Source of the DNA: Lineus longissimus
Lineage: Eukaryota > Nemertea > Pilidiophora > Heteronemertea > Lineidae
DNA: 64,000 nucleotides
Reading direction: 5' to 3'
Assembly (NCBI RefSeq): GCF_910592395.1
Contig: NC_088312.1
Location: 14,487,292-14,551,291 of the forward strand
In this document: positions 21,161 through 34,675 of the stretch, piece after piece
Layout: each line of letters starts with the position of its first letter
How positions within the stretch are numbered: the stretch's first letter is position 1
Made by a program: the position numbers and the translations under genes
Notes under the pieces: generated by a model
The model's input: only the letters and a program-made list of their open reading frames with translations
The model's database searches: none
Told to the model about the DNA's origin: nothing

Positions 21161-21590
21161 TGACACCTAGAATATGGACTACAGCTCCTTTGATCACCAA
21201 CATAAACCAAGGAATTGACACCTAGAATATGGACTACAGCTCCTTTGATCACCAACATAAACCAAGGAATTGACACCTAGAATACAGACGACAGCTTCTT
21301 CGATCACCAACATAAACATAGAATAAGGAATGACAGCTCATTTGATCATCAACGTAAATTAGAAATTGACACCTATATAAACCTAGAAATTGACACCTAT
21401 ATAAACCTAGGAATCAACACCTAGAAAAAGAATGTCGGTTCCTTTGATCACCAACATAAACCTGGGAATTGACACCTAGAATATGAATGACAGCTCCTTT
21501 GATCACCAACATTAAGATATGAATTGACACCTCAAATACAGACAGAAATTGGCACCACCAAACAATACGGATGATGGCTCCTTTAAACAT
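21161..21590. repeat. 55-bp minisatellite, right part (interrupted by DIRS)
   Basis: It continues the array of 14468-14606. Units start at 21162, 21217 and 21272 at exact 55-bp spacing. After about 21300 the array becomes degenerate with truncated units (repeated GACACCTATATAAACC) and fades near 21590. Confidence 0.9.
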
Positions 21591-24058
21591 CAGACAGAAC
21601 CTTACCACTGAATGGTTCCGCACAGCTAGATAATCCAAAACACCAAAGCGAAGATATCACCTTCTTCAATGCAATCATCAACATGTTCAATGATATTGCT
21701 TTGAGAGACATAGAAACAAAAACTGACTCTTTATTCCAAATACTAGTTTTCCACCCAAACTGGCAGAGACTGATGAGCAATTCTAACACATGAGAGCACC
21801 TCACAGGTGTTGATGATGGCAGCTCGTCTTGCAGAATAATGTTTTTTCATGGAAATTTGCACATCAAAGTCAGAAAAGTGCATAAATAATGAGATGACAA
21901 AACTTCAAGATGGTACAGGCGAATATGGTGAGCTTTTCTCATTTTGTATCATGTTTCATTTCATGCGTTCTGCAGTAAAATAATTTCAAGGATATTTCAA
22001 CCATATTTAGGCACAAAAGATGCTTAGTCTTTGGGTGACACAAAACTTCAGTTTGGAGTTGACACTTTTCACCAAAGAGAACTCATTGAGAAATGCTTAG
22101 AGAAAATAGGGCTCAAAGTCATTCGGAGGAATACGTTTTATTTGATAAATTCCATGCATCCCTGCAAAGGACAGATGTTAATCGTTGTCACCTGCGAGAA
22201 AAAAATATATTTCGACTGCGGGTAAAACTGGTAATCACCGGGGTTTTTAAATGTTAATTGCAAGTTGCTGCATTTGCTGATTTTTGATACTGGTAGCTGT
22301 ATGTGACAACATCTGCCAACGAGAGATAATTGTTGCATGTGATTTAAATCGCAACTTACAGCAATTCAAATGGCTCATTTGGTGAGCACTTTCTCATAAT
22401 GATGGGGTTTTTGAAACTGTGAGTCATCTGAGCTCAAAATACATGGGATTTTTCAGGGCACCAATTAATTTTGAATTACTTCAGCACTAAACATATTGTA
22501 TTAACATGAGCTAGCAAAAACTCAGAGTTTGAACTCAATAGATTACTATTGGGAGCAGCTAGCCTTAAAAGCTTTTAGTTCCCTTTATAATTGATGCATA
22601 GCTTAGCTGTTTCGTTTTGCACTTTTGTGGGGGAGGCCTACACGCGTAGATGAGCTAATAAATTAAAGCTACGACCCTCGAAGCCAATGGGCTTGTTAAT
22701 TCATAAGCGTTGTAAACTCAGTGGCCACACTAGCTGATGGGAAGCCAAAGTTGGTCCGTTTTTAGCAAGCATAAACAAACCACAGATGGACGCACGCCCC
22801 CCAAGATGCCCGAAACCTCAATGCTGAGAACACAACTATCCTAATGGGTTTGCCCCGCAGGGATGAGCCAACAGCGAGTCACCAGAAGCCTCTAAAGTGC
22901 TCAGAATAAGAAACATGTCAAAGGAAAGATTCTCCCAAACCTCACACCAAACAAGATTAGGCGCACTGTAAATGGCGAGAATATGGCTGTGACCCGTGTG
23001 GTACGAGCAGTCATAACGTCTCATCTGAGCCCAGCAGTCGTCGAATGAATAATGCATTCCATAATAGACTTCATCAAATCATGGCCTGACGGCGGCGGGC
23101 CCAACGATCGCGCACACCAGGTTCCACATAAAGCATTAATGAGAACAAATTTCCGTATAACGGGGTAGCATTTTATTAGCAGCTGTTTGGGAATAAATCT
23201 GGCGTGCAAGGATTTACGGTAAAGAGACCTGACATGTGAATCATAAATGGGCCAGGCAAATCTGTAAGAAGTGATTATGGATTCTATAACAGGGACCTTC
23301 AGCAATAGGACATGGCACTAGAGCAGTTAACCCTCTAACTGCCAATACCATACCTGCAACAATTTGCTTCTAATCTCATTTGTCAACAGTACAAATTTGA
23401 TATTTTGTGTAAAATGTACTGTATACCTCAGAATGCGCTGGGCCATGCATGACAAAATCTTGAGTAGTACATAAAAGCAGCGTTAGATTACCAAAAGATA
23501 CATGTATGAATGAAATATCCGCCATGTTCTTCATTGAAAATGTGCAGCTGCACTTGATGATCAGGAATAAGGGTGCATCAAGGTACAAGGGCTCCTTTAG
23601 AGTACCACCATTTTAGCTATGACTTGAAATCCGAAAGCAATTAGTATACTTTTTCAAAGAATAGAACCTTTGAAATTGTACCATTCCTAATTGCTTTAGA
23701 TTTTCAAGTTATAGCCAAAAATGTCATGCCTATGGTCAACCCTCAACTGAAAACCACAAATTTCATCACTATCCATCTCTGAACTCTATTTGCTGATGAA
23801 TATTTTATTCACTAGAACCAAAGGCAAATACACCATCCATTTCTTGAGAATGTTCAGGGTAAATAAGATTTGGTGTCCAGGGATTTTGCCAAAATATTTT
23901 TCATGTAACATCACAAAATATGCAATCAAGAAGGTGGCCGACATTTTTCCAAATACATGCAGATGTGTGTCAAGGGGCCATCGCAAATGTGTGTCAAGGG
24001 ACCATCTCATAACAGAATACGATACAAACAGAAAGAAGTAATAATATAATCGACTTAC
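21591..24058. other. Intron sequence next to the CELF donor, no exon seen
   Basis: The stretch 22680-23300 is less AT-rich and non-repetitive, and could hold regulatory sequence. No motif is firm enough to name. Confidence 0.5.
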
Positions 24059-24141
24059 CCCTGGCATAGGTTTCAAGTTGTGTAGATCATTCTGTGCATC
24101 CAGTGCATGTTGGCGTTTATAAAAAGTTACAAAACAGCACC
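24059..24141 (-). CDS. CELF: CELF/Bruno-like RNA-binding protein, second coding exon (second half of RRM1)
   Basis: The exon is 83 bp, the same size as the matching exon of vertebrate CELF1 (recalled family knowledge). It starts after acceptor CTTTTCTCTTTCCAG and ends at donor GGG|GTAAGT. Joined to the single G left by the previous exon it reads in phase as 28 codons beginning [17 protein letters not shown] and ending LKPMPG. This is the RNP1 motif KGCCFVTF followed by the RRM1 C-terminal helix ([10 protein letters not shown]), typical of CELF1/2-type proteins. The next intron is phase 0. The expected following exon (HHPIQMKPADSE region) was searched for by eye on the minus strand from 24058 to 1 and not found, so it probably lies beyond the window edge, making that intron over 24 kb. 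The combined reading phase, splice sites and protein match make this the firmest call in the window. Confidence 0.95.
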
Positions 24142-24802
24142 CTGGAAAGAGAAAAGATGAGGAAAATGAGTTTCTTTATTTGTCAATATTTAAATTTGGG
24201 TCTCAACTGAATGCCTGTGCCAACAGTGGTGAAGAACATAACACGCTTTTTCAAATATGTAATGTACATGGAGGACTTCATGAAGAAACTGTTGACATTA
24301 CTGCCAAAATTTTGGAAATTTTTGAAATTTGGAGGTGGTTTTATTAACTTCCTGCCAAGGTTGCGTATCATTTACGACTTCCACTTTGACTTCCAACGTT
24401 TTGAAAGAATATGAATCATCTTCGATTTAACTAAACTGTCATATCATTTTCTCATGGATAAACAACCTGCACAACAATATCGTAAATTCAAAATCGGACC
24501 AGTGTATCAGGTGAAAGTTATGAAGTTGTATTCCAAGTTTTGATGATAATCAACGATTTGGATAAGGACTTTGTTTTATCCATCTGATCCATCCATCTAC
24601 AGGTGTACTTTTGAATTTTAAAATGCTACTGTAAAGTCGCATGAAACATCAATATAAAAACATTTCTCAATTCAAAGTAGATCTAATATATCACTAGATT
24701 ACTGTGATTCCACCGTGGAGATATAGTCAGAGTGAGAGCCAGAAGAGTAGTGCAAAACCTTTCTAGTGATGAGCGTAAATTGTGCCCATGTACTGTAAAA
24801 CA

Positions 24803-25680
24803 GTGTAGACACCAATCAACCATCTGCCTCCTCCCTCTTGTCTCTCTACAAGATCAACTATTATGGTCTGTCATCATGTATTTTATTAAATATATTATAC
24901 CAGCTGGCAAAACACCTGTCAATAATTATATACCGACAGCGAACTATGTCATGTTTTGCCACACTGTGACTTCGCTGATTACCAAAACGTGGTGGGAAAA
25001 TCTAACATGTCGTACATCACACAGATGTACTGAAAGATGGTGGAGAAACAAATCAACTGCTTTTGGTCGACATCCAACCTATATTTTCTCCCTTCAAAGA
25101 ACAAATCATGGCCTGTCATCATACAAACAGGCAAAAACCTGACAATACCCGGCAGCAAACAACATGTTTGGCAAAACCGTGATTTTTTGCCAGCAAACTG
25201 CACTGAGTACGAAAAACCAGGTGCTTACCCTGACATGTCTGATGTACTATAAGATACTAAAGACACCACTCAAGCAATTTTGGTCAACCTGCCTCCGACT
25301 ATAGCCTTCCTTTAAAGAACAAATCACGGCCTGTCACTGTAACCTGACAATACCCGGCAGCAAACAACATGTTTTGCAACACTGTGACTTTCACCAGCAA
25401 ACTAAACCTAGCACATATACCTGGTGCTTAACCTGAACATGTCAAACATCCTGCATACTAGACTAAGATTGTGGAGACACCAATGAACTGATTTTGGTTC
25501 ACCTGCCTCCTACCTATTTACCCCCATTAAAGAACAAATCATGGCCTGTCATCATATCTGTAGACTGAACACCTATCGAAATTCTGCATCAAACTATGTC
25601 ATATTTTGCAACATTTGCCACCAAACTACACCCAGCACAAAAACCTGATGCTTTACCTAACATGTTGTACAACAACCTGA
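24803..25680. repeat. Tandem array of about four 215-245-bp units
   Basis: GGYCTGTCATCAT-type words occur at about 24865, 25110, 25328 and 25543, with CTGCCTCC, ACAATACCCGGCAGCAAAC and AAAGAACAAATCATGG at fixed offsets. Located some 660 bp into the giant intron from its acceptor. Confidence 0.82.
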
Positions 25681-28600
25681 TATTTCCTCCCAATACCGAG
25701 AAAAAACGCAACTTTTTTATTATTAAGTCAACACATCCCAGGCAGTAGAGAACTCCTAGTAAGGATAATAACATATGAGCTCGAAGGTAAACATAATGAA
25801 GCTGTTAAGTGAGCAATTAATTCCTCTTGATGACGCTTCTGATGCAGCGGTAATTTGTCAATAAATTACCACTTTTGAAAATTGAATCCTGAGTGAACAT
25901 AGTGAGGTAATATGGCTGTAGGGTACCCAGCTGAATGATTAAGCACTCAACCAACAAGAGGAAGAGAGGTGTTTTCACCTTCACGATTGTAATTCACATT
26001 AAATAATAATGGAATTATCACAAAAGCAATTGGACACAGATTTCTATTCAACAGTCATCCTGGTCATACTGTCATAATCGAGTTTTGGTAAACGTTGATT
26101 TTTGGAGAGGAATTCTTAAACATCTAGATTTATAATGAACTGCAGTTTGCAGTGTAAATGCACAAAGTGTCTACGAAGCCTTGATTTGAATTTGGCGGTT
26201 ATGGTTTGGACACCAAAACCACTTGGGTTGGTGCAAAATAAGGAAGCTGGCAAAAAGTATTGAAAATCACATTATTCGCTGTTTAATTTGAGATGTTTTA
26301 GAATATAGAAATTGATACCTCATTGATGCATTGATTGACTCACCAAAACCGCTTGCGTGGAGCAAAAATTCTAGCCAAAACCTCGGCTCCGCCACGTATT
26401 TGGTCAGGACTTAAGCTCCCAATCAAATCAAATTGGCGCAAATGCACATCCACAGCCATGAGAGCTGTAACTAAAAGCTAAATTTGCCCCCAAAGAAAGT
26501 CAAACTTTGAGCAAACACGACAAACTGTTCAATATCAACATCTGTGGAAGAATACATCAGTCAGACTGTGTTTTTAATGTAATTAAAAGTTGGTTAGACG
26601 TTCACTGCGAAAGAAGAGAAGAATATTGATTTATAAAGCAAACAGCTTGGGATTTGAGTCGCCTTGTTAATTTGTCTTCAAAGAGGACACCCCTCGAAGA
26701 TGTATGGCTGTACCCAGTACACGCAGCATCATCAAAATAGTCGTAAAACAGGATAGTGATGGTTCGAGTCAATTTCAGAGTTTAATATTTCAAAGTAAAT
26801 TAACCTAAGACAGAAGCCAATTTGTCACTAGAGCTATGCATTGAACCACAGCTCTAAACTGAATTTCACACGATCAGCATTTCCTCCGGTTTTATTTTGC
26901 CATGAATATTCATTTTTTCTGATCAAAACTTTGGCGCACATTAGTGAGTTAGATTCGGCCTGCAGAACATGTGGACAATAGGGTTCCATTCAGAAAGTCG
27001 CATGGGAATTCTACAGTAATTAGGCGATGTTGATGGATGTTCTAACACCTTTACTACTTGACCACACCGCCAACGAGCCTTATTCGAAAATGAGAATATG
27101 GTAAAAGAGTGCCTTGCACACGCTCACAAGAGGTATGTATATATAGCAAAACCACCATACTACATCGCCCCACGAGCATAGTCACTGGTAGTCGGAATAA
27201 CCATGTGGAAACATTAGCGCCAGTCACCTCGTCCGGTCGGGCCTGGTATACCCTTGTGAGGTTTCCTCTTTTTTCCATTACAATCGCCCAATCTATACTA
27301 TAATGCGCGTTGTGGTCGCTATTTAGGAGGCGATTTTTGTTTCAAAATTGGGCTTTGGAAATGCGTCGAATTCTTGCAACCTTTGGCTTCGTAGGTCTGG
27401 ATCATATGTAAGAGTGTCACTGAGGGTGTCATACGTCGAATATCTTCGTGGTTTTAGAATAAATAACAACTTTTCAGAGAGCACGTCGACTGGAGAGCTC
27501 CGCTCATTCTCAAAAGCATACACAAACTTCACGCATATTCTCCCTGCCACATCAGTATTAGCTTCCAGCACGTATGTAGTGCTTGACTGTACATATTTTG
27601 TCCATCCTGGCATAACTGTTTATTGATACCCTGACTGCATGTTCCAGTAGGCCACTCTCCAGAATTTGCCTTATCACTCAGGTCAGTGTTTCTCGAATAG
27701 AACTAAAATAGAACAGGCTAATCATTAATCTCCCTGCTAATACCCTGCACCATGGACCAGGTTGTAGCGCTTGCTCTTTGTTTTATTCTTTACTGACTGA
27801 TGTTGTCAGTTTGAATTGCGTTCTGCATCTCTCCATGCGCCTGGCTTTGGTCCGACAGTGGCATTGGGTACGGGAGTGGGTAGGTGATATGCCTAATATG
27901 TGAGGGCCTTATTTGGAACAGGACCTGCTGTCACTGGTCTCAATGCATTGTGCAAAATAGCGTACTCCAATCAATCTATTGGGGGTTGCATGTAGATAGC
28001 AGCAATAAGTCCCTAAATGCAGTTAATTTCGTGTTTAACCTTTAATAAAACTTCAGTAACGTTAGAAATTTAATGTAGCTCAATCATCGTGCCCATTTAA
28101 CTAATGTATATTACATTTCAACTTTGCCCGCTCCATGGGTATATGCTAGTACTGTTAATGGAGCTACTAATGTCCTGGTTGACGCTCAGCTCGCAACTCA
28201 ATCTTTTTATTTCTTCCCTAGGAGGTCCTTTCCTCAAACTCGATTTGGCTTCACACATTTCGCCACTTCAAATTCTAAATGCACAAGACTTTCCCCCATT
28301 TCAGAATGGAAAGATAAATTTTGTCTTTAATTACCGTTGTGTGGGTTGGGATTTCACCATAAAATACGAGCGACAACTCGTAAGAGCTAACAAGGAAGTC
28401 TCCATGGCCTACAGAGATGTTTGAGATGTGTTCGGCATACAAAGAGACGTGGACTTGTATCCATTGGGAAATAAACATAGAGGGAGATAATGTAATGACA
28501 TGGCTACAAGACTTATATGTGCTACGGGAGAATTGTAATAATGACGTTATTAACTGTGTTTAGTTACGAAGTCACTGATGTTTTGGAACGTGCCTGCTTC

Positions 28601-28898
28601 ATTCTGATGTAAACGGTGATATTAGTTGTTTTTTGTGGAAATGAAATTTATCAAGGTTTCAATAAATTAACATTGGAAGTGTTGTTGGGGTAGTTATTTG
28701 AATGCATTGAGAACCACAAGAAAGCTGCATGAGAACTACGAACTACGAAAATCACAACTACAGTTTAATAGCCCTGAGGCCCCTGTAGAATTCATGTCAT
28801 GTGAAAACGTTGAAAAGCAGGTAAAGCTCATCTTTTCCCAAAGTATTTCACTCAACTGCACCTTTGACCTAACATCTTTCTTCTGATATAAATTGGTA
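25681..28898. other. No gene supported
   Basis: The 27310-27626 stretch is open on both strands (92 and 96 codons) and 28104-28424 is open for 106 codons. Neither has splice context or a known motif. Confidence 0.5.
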
Positions 28899-28990
28899 AT
28901 TACATTACATTACATTATGTTATGCTATGCTACACACTGGTAACGTTATGTTATGCTACGAAACATTACGTTACATTACATTACATTACA
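28899..28990. repeat. (ATTAC)n-like simple repeat
   Basis: Runs of ATTAC mixed with ATGTTATGCT variants. Confidence 0.9.
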
Positions 28991-30663
28991 ATGTGATACA
29001 TCAAAACTGGCATAATTTTTTTTCAACATTACTTTCAAAAGAACCTGTCATGTCAATAAGTGGATTTGTAGTGTACAACATCACACAGTCTGAAAAGTCA
29101 TGATCCTAAATCTCTATGGATTAGGAAACGAAATCTGGCCATTCCTTGGTAAAATCAAAGCTCGGCACATCAGAAATCTCAAGTTCACTTCATAAGCAGA
29201 AACAAGGCCCCTCAAGTGCCAAACGCATTTGAAAATTCAATAACTCGTTTCTGAAATGGTATTTTTATTATGCAGAACATAAAAAATGTGAGACAGAGTA
29301 TATCCTATTACCCATTGGAAGGATTACTTATGGTCATGTCTGCTAAACTACAAGTGTACTGGTCACATACATAGCACTGGGACAGTAAAACCTTTTATTT
29401 TAGATATTGTTTCATTCAGATGTGGGTGATATCTCTTGCAAACAAGCAAACTTGCATGAAATTACAATGTGTTCCAAAAAATTGATACCAAACTGGAGGT
29501 ATCAGTTGCCTTACCAAACACTTCAAGGGTGGAGCTATAAATGTGGACAGAAACAAAAAGAAGAAAGCATCACATCCTTCAAGTGATAGTTATAGCAAGA
29601 AATAAGTACTGAGACAGAGTCTGAAGTCACCAATGTATCCAGACAAGATACTGGTAGAAAGCCACAGCATGATTTTTTTCTAAAAAGAGATCTTACAAAA
29701 TGCTAACACACATCATTGTTGAATATCATTTTTCTCCACAGTTTTGACATGAAAAGTACCAGTGAAATCGACACAAGAATGTGATACCAAAAGAAGCACA
29801 AAGGGATTACTCTCGTAGACTTTTTCATTCCTACCCACAATGATGTGATGGTTTTAGACATTGAGTAATTGGCTCCTCAGCTATTTGCTAGTGCTAAATG
29901 GGCAGGCATTGTGGCCAAGTCTTAAACATGACAAGTCAAAGAGGACGATGACACCTTTTGGCTTAACAATTCACACTGTGGCTTCATCTTCAAAGTTGCC
30001 CATGAAGAAAAATGTTTTTAACCTTTCACATCAAACAGACACAAAAATATCTGAGCATCAAAAATAACAGACATCTTTTCTATTTTTGTTTCCCAAAGTA
30101 TGAACACAGTTTTTATATTGTCGTTGTCATTTTGTATTGAACATGTTCATTTAAAAGGAAAGAATACCAAAGCCTGAATGCTATCAACATCACAGGACCC
30201 CGCATAACGTTCAGGCAAAATTTGTACATGTAAGTTAATGGGTTATACATGTATTGGCAATTGTTTGTAACACCATATGTATCATTTGAAAAACATGAAC
30301 AGTGCATTTCATCAACCTGTTTTTAAAACAATCAAAAGGCTTCAAGCCAAAAATTGCCAACTGGACACAAATGCAAGGCAAGAGGCGAAACCAAACTAGA
30401 GTGGAGCTATCATATTCAACAAAATATTCCTCAACACGTAGCAGTACAAGACTACTCTTGCTTAGCAATTGAGAGAAATAGTTACTGAACAAAAACAGGG
30501 AACCAGGTGGTACGAAAATATGACCAAATAACTGAAATTCAGTTTCATAGTTGTGGAATTCAGAAAGCAACCTTGAGGCACCATTCCTATACTATCACCA
30601 ATTATGCTAATAGACTGCTGCTATTGTAGAGGCAATGCTCGGAAAACCTTCTCCAAATATTGT
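28991..30663. other. No gene seen
   Basis: Low-complexity AT-rich sequence with short frames. Confidence 0.6.
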
Positions 30664-31215
30664 GCTTTCACGGGTGCCCAGCCCAGAAAAGGCTCGCCAC
30701 ACCAAGCATTCTGCTTTCATGGATGCATTGCCCTGAAATGTCTCCCAACATCAAACATTCTGCTTTCATGGATGTACTGCTGTGAAATGTTTCCCCAACA
30801 CCAAACATTTTGCTTTCATGGATGCACTGCTGTGAAATGTCTCCCAACACCAAACATTTTGCTTTCATGGATGCACTGCTGTGAAAAGTTTCCCCAACAC
30901 CAAACATTCTGCTTTCATGGATGCACTGCTGTGAAAAGTTTCCCCAACCCCAAACATTCTGCTTTCCTGGATCTACACTGCTCAGAAAAGTCTCCCAATG
31001 CCAAACAATTTGCTTTCATGGATCTACACTGCACGGAAAAGTTCACCCGCACCAAACATTCTACTTTTATGGATGTCCACTGCCCAGCAAAGTCTCTCCA
31101 CAGCAAATATTCTATTTTCGTGGATGTACTGCCCGAAAAAGTTTCCCCACACCAAACATTTTGCTTTCATGAATGCACCGCCGGGAAAGGTTTGCCCTCA
31201 TCAAACATTCACATC
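30664..31215. repeat. Minisatellite, 11 units of 49-51 bp
   Basis: GCTTTCATGGATG recurs at 30664 (variant), 30713, 30762, 30812, 30861, 30911, 30961, 31012, 31063, 31113 and 31163, with CCAACACCAAACATT before it. A 207-codon frame spans it, but unit lengths not divisible by 3 change the frame of each unit and the opposite strand is open as well, so this is an array, not a gene. Confidence 0.93.
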
Positions 31216-32243
31216 ATCATAAAATAACAATTTTTGGTGAGAAGTAAGAGTTCCATAGGACTGTTTCCACACCACTTCAAAAACTTGCCTAATCAATACC
31301 CATCTTTGCGTGCTGTAGGCTTAATTACTCCACACATTGAGACCATTGAGTACATCTTCACCACAGCGCTTATTCACTATCAAGAGCTCTTGGTCAAAAT
31401 AGACAATTTTGAATTCATTGAAGAAAAAAATCTTGACTCGCAAAAATATTCTGCTGCGAAGAGCTTTGAATAAAAGACTAAGAATTGCTTTTACTTAAAA
31501 AATTCATGTCAGTTTACACTCGCCCGCCTGAAAGATGGTAGTTATGCATTTGCTAGGCTTAATTCATAGTACCTACTATCTCAACTATGACTTGCCAATT
31601 CTCCAACCACCATCCCCCACACTCTGTACACAGTTCTCTCCACCAAACTGAACATCTACCTCAACAAAGAGAGAACAATTCATTTATCAGAACAAATTTG
31701 CAAACCACACTTGTGTATTTCATCCAAAGCATTCTCCTGCGCGGAGACACAATGGATCCGGTCGATCACAATTAAATCAACGGTAGCAAATGAATGTGCC
31801 ATCCTGTGACGAAAAGCGCGGTCAGCGGGACCGTCAATATGTAATCAATGACGGGCTGTGGCTGCACGCTGACAACACAATTGCTCCTCAATGATTATTC
31901 CTCCTCAACTCCAGTACACTGCACCAACTAGGGCCTCGTGCACCAAGACACCGTCCTTTGATTTCCATGTTATTAGCCACAATAGAATAAGAGGAGATAA
32001 ATCAATGATAAAGCCACTTGCATCACATCTTTCTCTGCACAATTAGCTTTCACTGAGGTGAGGAGAAGTTCTCTTCGGGGACAGGAATGCCATCGGATTC
32101 TGTCCAGATGGATTAGCTGGTAATATGCTGATCACCTTAATCACGGCTCACATACACGTCCATGTCCCCTTTTAAATGTGTTACTGCTGAGATGATGTCG
32201 ACCAAAAAATTGCTTATTTGTTAATTTATCACATACAAAATAA
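31216..32243. other. No gene seen
   Basis: The part at 31790-32160 is non-repetitive and of mixed composition. Possible regulatory DNA, not supported by a motif. Confidence 0.5.
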
Positions 32244-32399
32244 AGTAGAACCTCTCTATTAAGGACACCCTCGGGACTGACAAGTGCTGTCCTCAATAGA
32301 GAGGTGTCTTGATTAGAGAGGTCAGGTTGAATGGCAACAACCGATTTAGGACCAAAACTAGCGTCCTTAAAATAGGTGTCTGCAAAGGGAGGTTCTACT
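32244..32399. mobile_element. Mariner-like MITE, AGTAGAACCTC termini
   Basis: The left end AGTAGAACCTCTCTATTAAG is matched by the inverted right end GGGAGGTTCTACT. About 156 bp, with internal repeats of GGACACC and AGAGAGGT. The CAGTAGAACC-type terminus is common in Tc1/mariner MITEs. No clear TA duplication could be read. Confidence 0.75.
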
Positions 32400-34011
32400 G
32401 AAATGGAGTTTTTAAAACAAGAACATCATTTCTAGGACATGTTTGGACAGCTAAGTGTATGTCAAAGATGATGTCCGACATCCATTCATTTCCCTAATCA
32501 ACCAGGAGCAGAGGCCGATCTCCAAAATGACATTTGACAATCATCTCCATAATCAGCCAAGGTAACAAGATTACTCTCATGAATATCCATCCATCCAGTC
32601 ACCTCCAAGACTCGGTTAACTCGAATGCTGAGCTTCCTAGTTCCAACCATGGATTTAAAAGGCTTTTTCCTAAAGGAGTTGGGTCTTTATGGAAACTTCA
32701 GATCGTCCTTCAAAAAATGTTTTAGTGAAAAATTTCAAATTATTAAAGCTAACCTTTCAGCTACGAAAACTTTCAAGGTTCTTTTACAAGAGAAGATTAC
32801 CCCTATCAAACGGTCAGCTATTCAATCCATCATGAAGTTTGTTGAAGGAAACATTTTCATAAAAATCCCAGCTTTGCTTCATGTCAGCAATTTGAAATAT
32901 CACTTTCATCAGCATCAGATCAAATATACAAGCACTGAAACCTTTTATTTGTCTTTCTCCACAAGTTACAAACTACAAACTTGTATCTCTTCAAAGATTA
33001 ACGACTCACCAAACAAGGATCCTTTGAATACGAAACATTTAACACAATAAATTGAATCAGGACTTTTGATAAATGCATTGACATGTTGCCATGAATCGCA
33101 TACCTTCACAGGGCCCATAGAAACTTCATAACGACAAAGCCAATAGCCGATATGACGTCACACAGTACGAGCTAACGAGGCCAGCAAATGATGTCACAAT
33201 GCAACCACAATGATGGAATGGATTTGAAAAATGCAATTGCTTTGCTGTCAACTTTTCAGCTCGTTCATTTTAGGTCAATGTGAAAAGACACAGCTCTATC
33301 GGCTAAAATGCGTCGACACAGTAAGTATAAGTAAAACTAGAAATTTGAAATTTGCTTGTCAGCAAATTTGATAGCCCCCACGGGCCCACACAGTACACGT
33401 ATGGAGGATTGAAGTCTATTCCGTTTCGCGGATGATCTATTTCCAGACAAACACGCTCGCGCTTTCTCAAAATCACACGCTCAATAACATTTAAACAACA
33501 CCCTAACCTTTTCAGATGGGCAGGATGGATCATCGATAAGCATTTAAGGCTATTCCTTTATTCTATTCCTACATTCAACCGTCGTTCTTTGCTCAAAATA
33601 CTCGACAGCTCGCCACTTCGGGGGATCCCCCACTTCGGCAAAGAGATACCGCCGCCATGATGCATGAGGATATGACGTCACCATTACGGGGCGGAGCTTA
33701 TATGCTAATGTACGTGTCGTGCCCGAGATTTGAAAGCAAATCAGAAAAATTGGCGCATAAAAACGCTTCAAAGTCATCAAAATTATCCAAATTTCGAAAA
33801 GTCTTTGGTGACGTTGAATGGTTGGGGTTATGTTTGGTGGTATACGGAAGAAAGATTTTTGGTTTATTTAGGTGTTTTAGAGAACACTCACAATAATGTT
33901 TGTGGGTGAACAGATAGAAGAAATTAGAATGTAGAACTTCCAGCAATCTCAATATGGTCCCCAGACTGTTGGTCTGGGGCCCATAATAAAGAATCGGACA
34001 AAACTAAAATT
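32400..34011. other. No gene; two CRE-like sites
   Basis: A 141-codon frame (32625-33050) has no recognisable motif. Perfect TGACGTCA palindromes occur at 33153-33160 (with CCAAT at 33140) and 33673-33680, both in the context GATATGACGTCAC. Confidence 0.45.
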
Positions 34012-34181
34012 TGTGACTCGTCACAGCAAAGCAAGGCCCATGTCGCACAGAAGATGAAGAATGGAAGGAATTGATGTACTCTGATCTCACGAAAGGTAGA
34101 CAACAGTGAAATGAACAACTGGTGCATCTCACCTGCCAAGCTCAGAGCAACATGCGCCTGGTTTTTCAGTGAAGGGTTACA
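34012..34181. mobile_element. Foldback MITE, family 1 copy C (degenerate)
   Basis: Termini TGTGACTCGTCACAGCAAA and TCAGTGAAGGGTTACA flank shared internal words (GTGAAATGAACAAC, CCTGCCAAGCTCAGAGC). The arms are much decayed compared with copy A. A separate hairpin CCCCAGAC-TGTTG-GTCTGGGG lies just outside it near 33960. Confidence 0.7.
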
Positions 34182-34675
34182 ATTACTAGTCGATAAACAG
34201 AGTTCAAGGCAAGTGGTTCTTTATGAGTCCAACCTCATGTGACCCAAACATCCACTCATCCCGTGACAGTACGTCTTGGTTCTACCTTAGCACTGGAGGA
34301 GCCTACCACCGGCAACGCAAAGATTCACCCACATGAGCCCCAGATCATCAATTCTGATTGTAAACTGACTGCGGCCATTAAACCTGATACGGACAAATTC
34401 CCCCAGCATGATCACGAATAATCACACAAAGATTAGCATGGCTTAGTCGAATCACTCCTTCCTGTTTGTATAAGGTCAAAATGAGCAAACATCAAATGCT
34501 GACTTTGAGTAGTAACTGCCACGTCCTGGTGGGGCTTCCCGCGGCCAACCTGGTAATTAGATAGCCTTTGATCAATTTTGGACCACTGTAGCAAGTAAAT
34601 TAACAACTAGAGAGAGGTTGATTATGGCAGATATATATACTCTCCAAGTTCATTACCAAAACAGGACTACATGAA

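Larger units (their letters stand above)
1..24058 (-). other. Partial downstream intron of the CELF gene (runs off the window)
   Basis: It starts with donor GTAAGTCG at 24058. No later CELF exon was seen down to base 1. The DIRS element at 14607-21160 lies in this intron, in the same orientation as the host gene, unless a small exon was missed. Call by inference from the donor and absence of further exons. Confidence 0.6.

Noticed and set aside
1-24058. Next CELF exon (HHPIQMKPADSE region)
   Set aside because: Searched by eye for the reverse complement of the expected codons. Candidates such as GGTTTCATCA near 1650 and GGCTTCATTA near 2785 fail after a few bases.
30604-31227. 207-codon open frame
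   Set aside because: It is a 49-51-bp minisatellite whose unit lacks stops in several frames. Frame changes from unit to unit.
32625-33050. 141-codon plus-strand frame
   Set aside because: AT-rich, Lys/Phe/Ser-rich product, no motif, splice context or similarity that I recognise.
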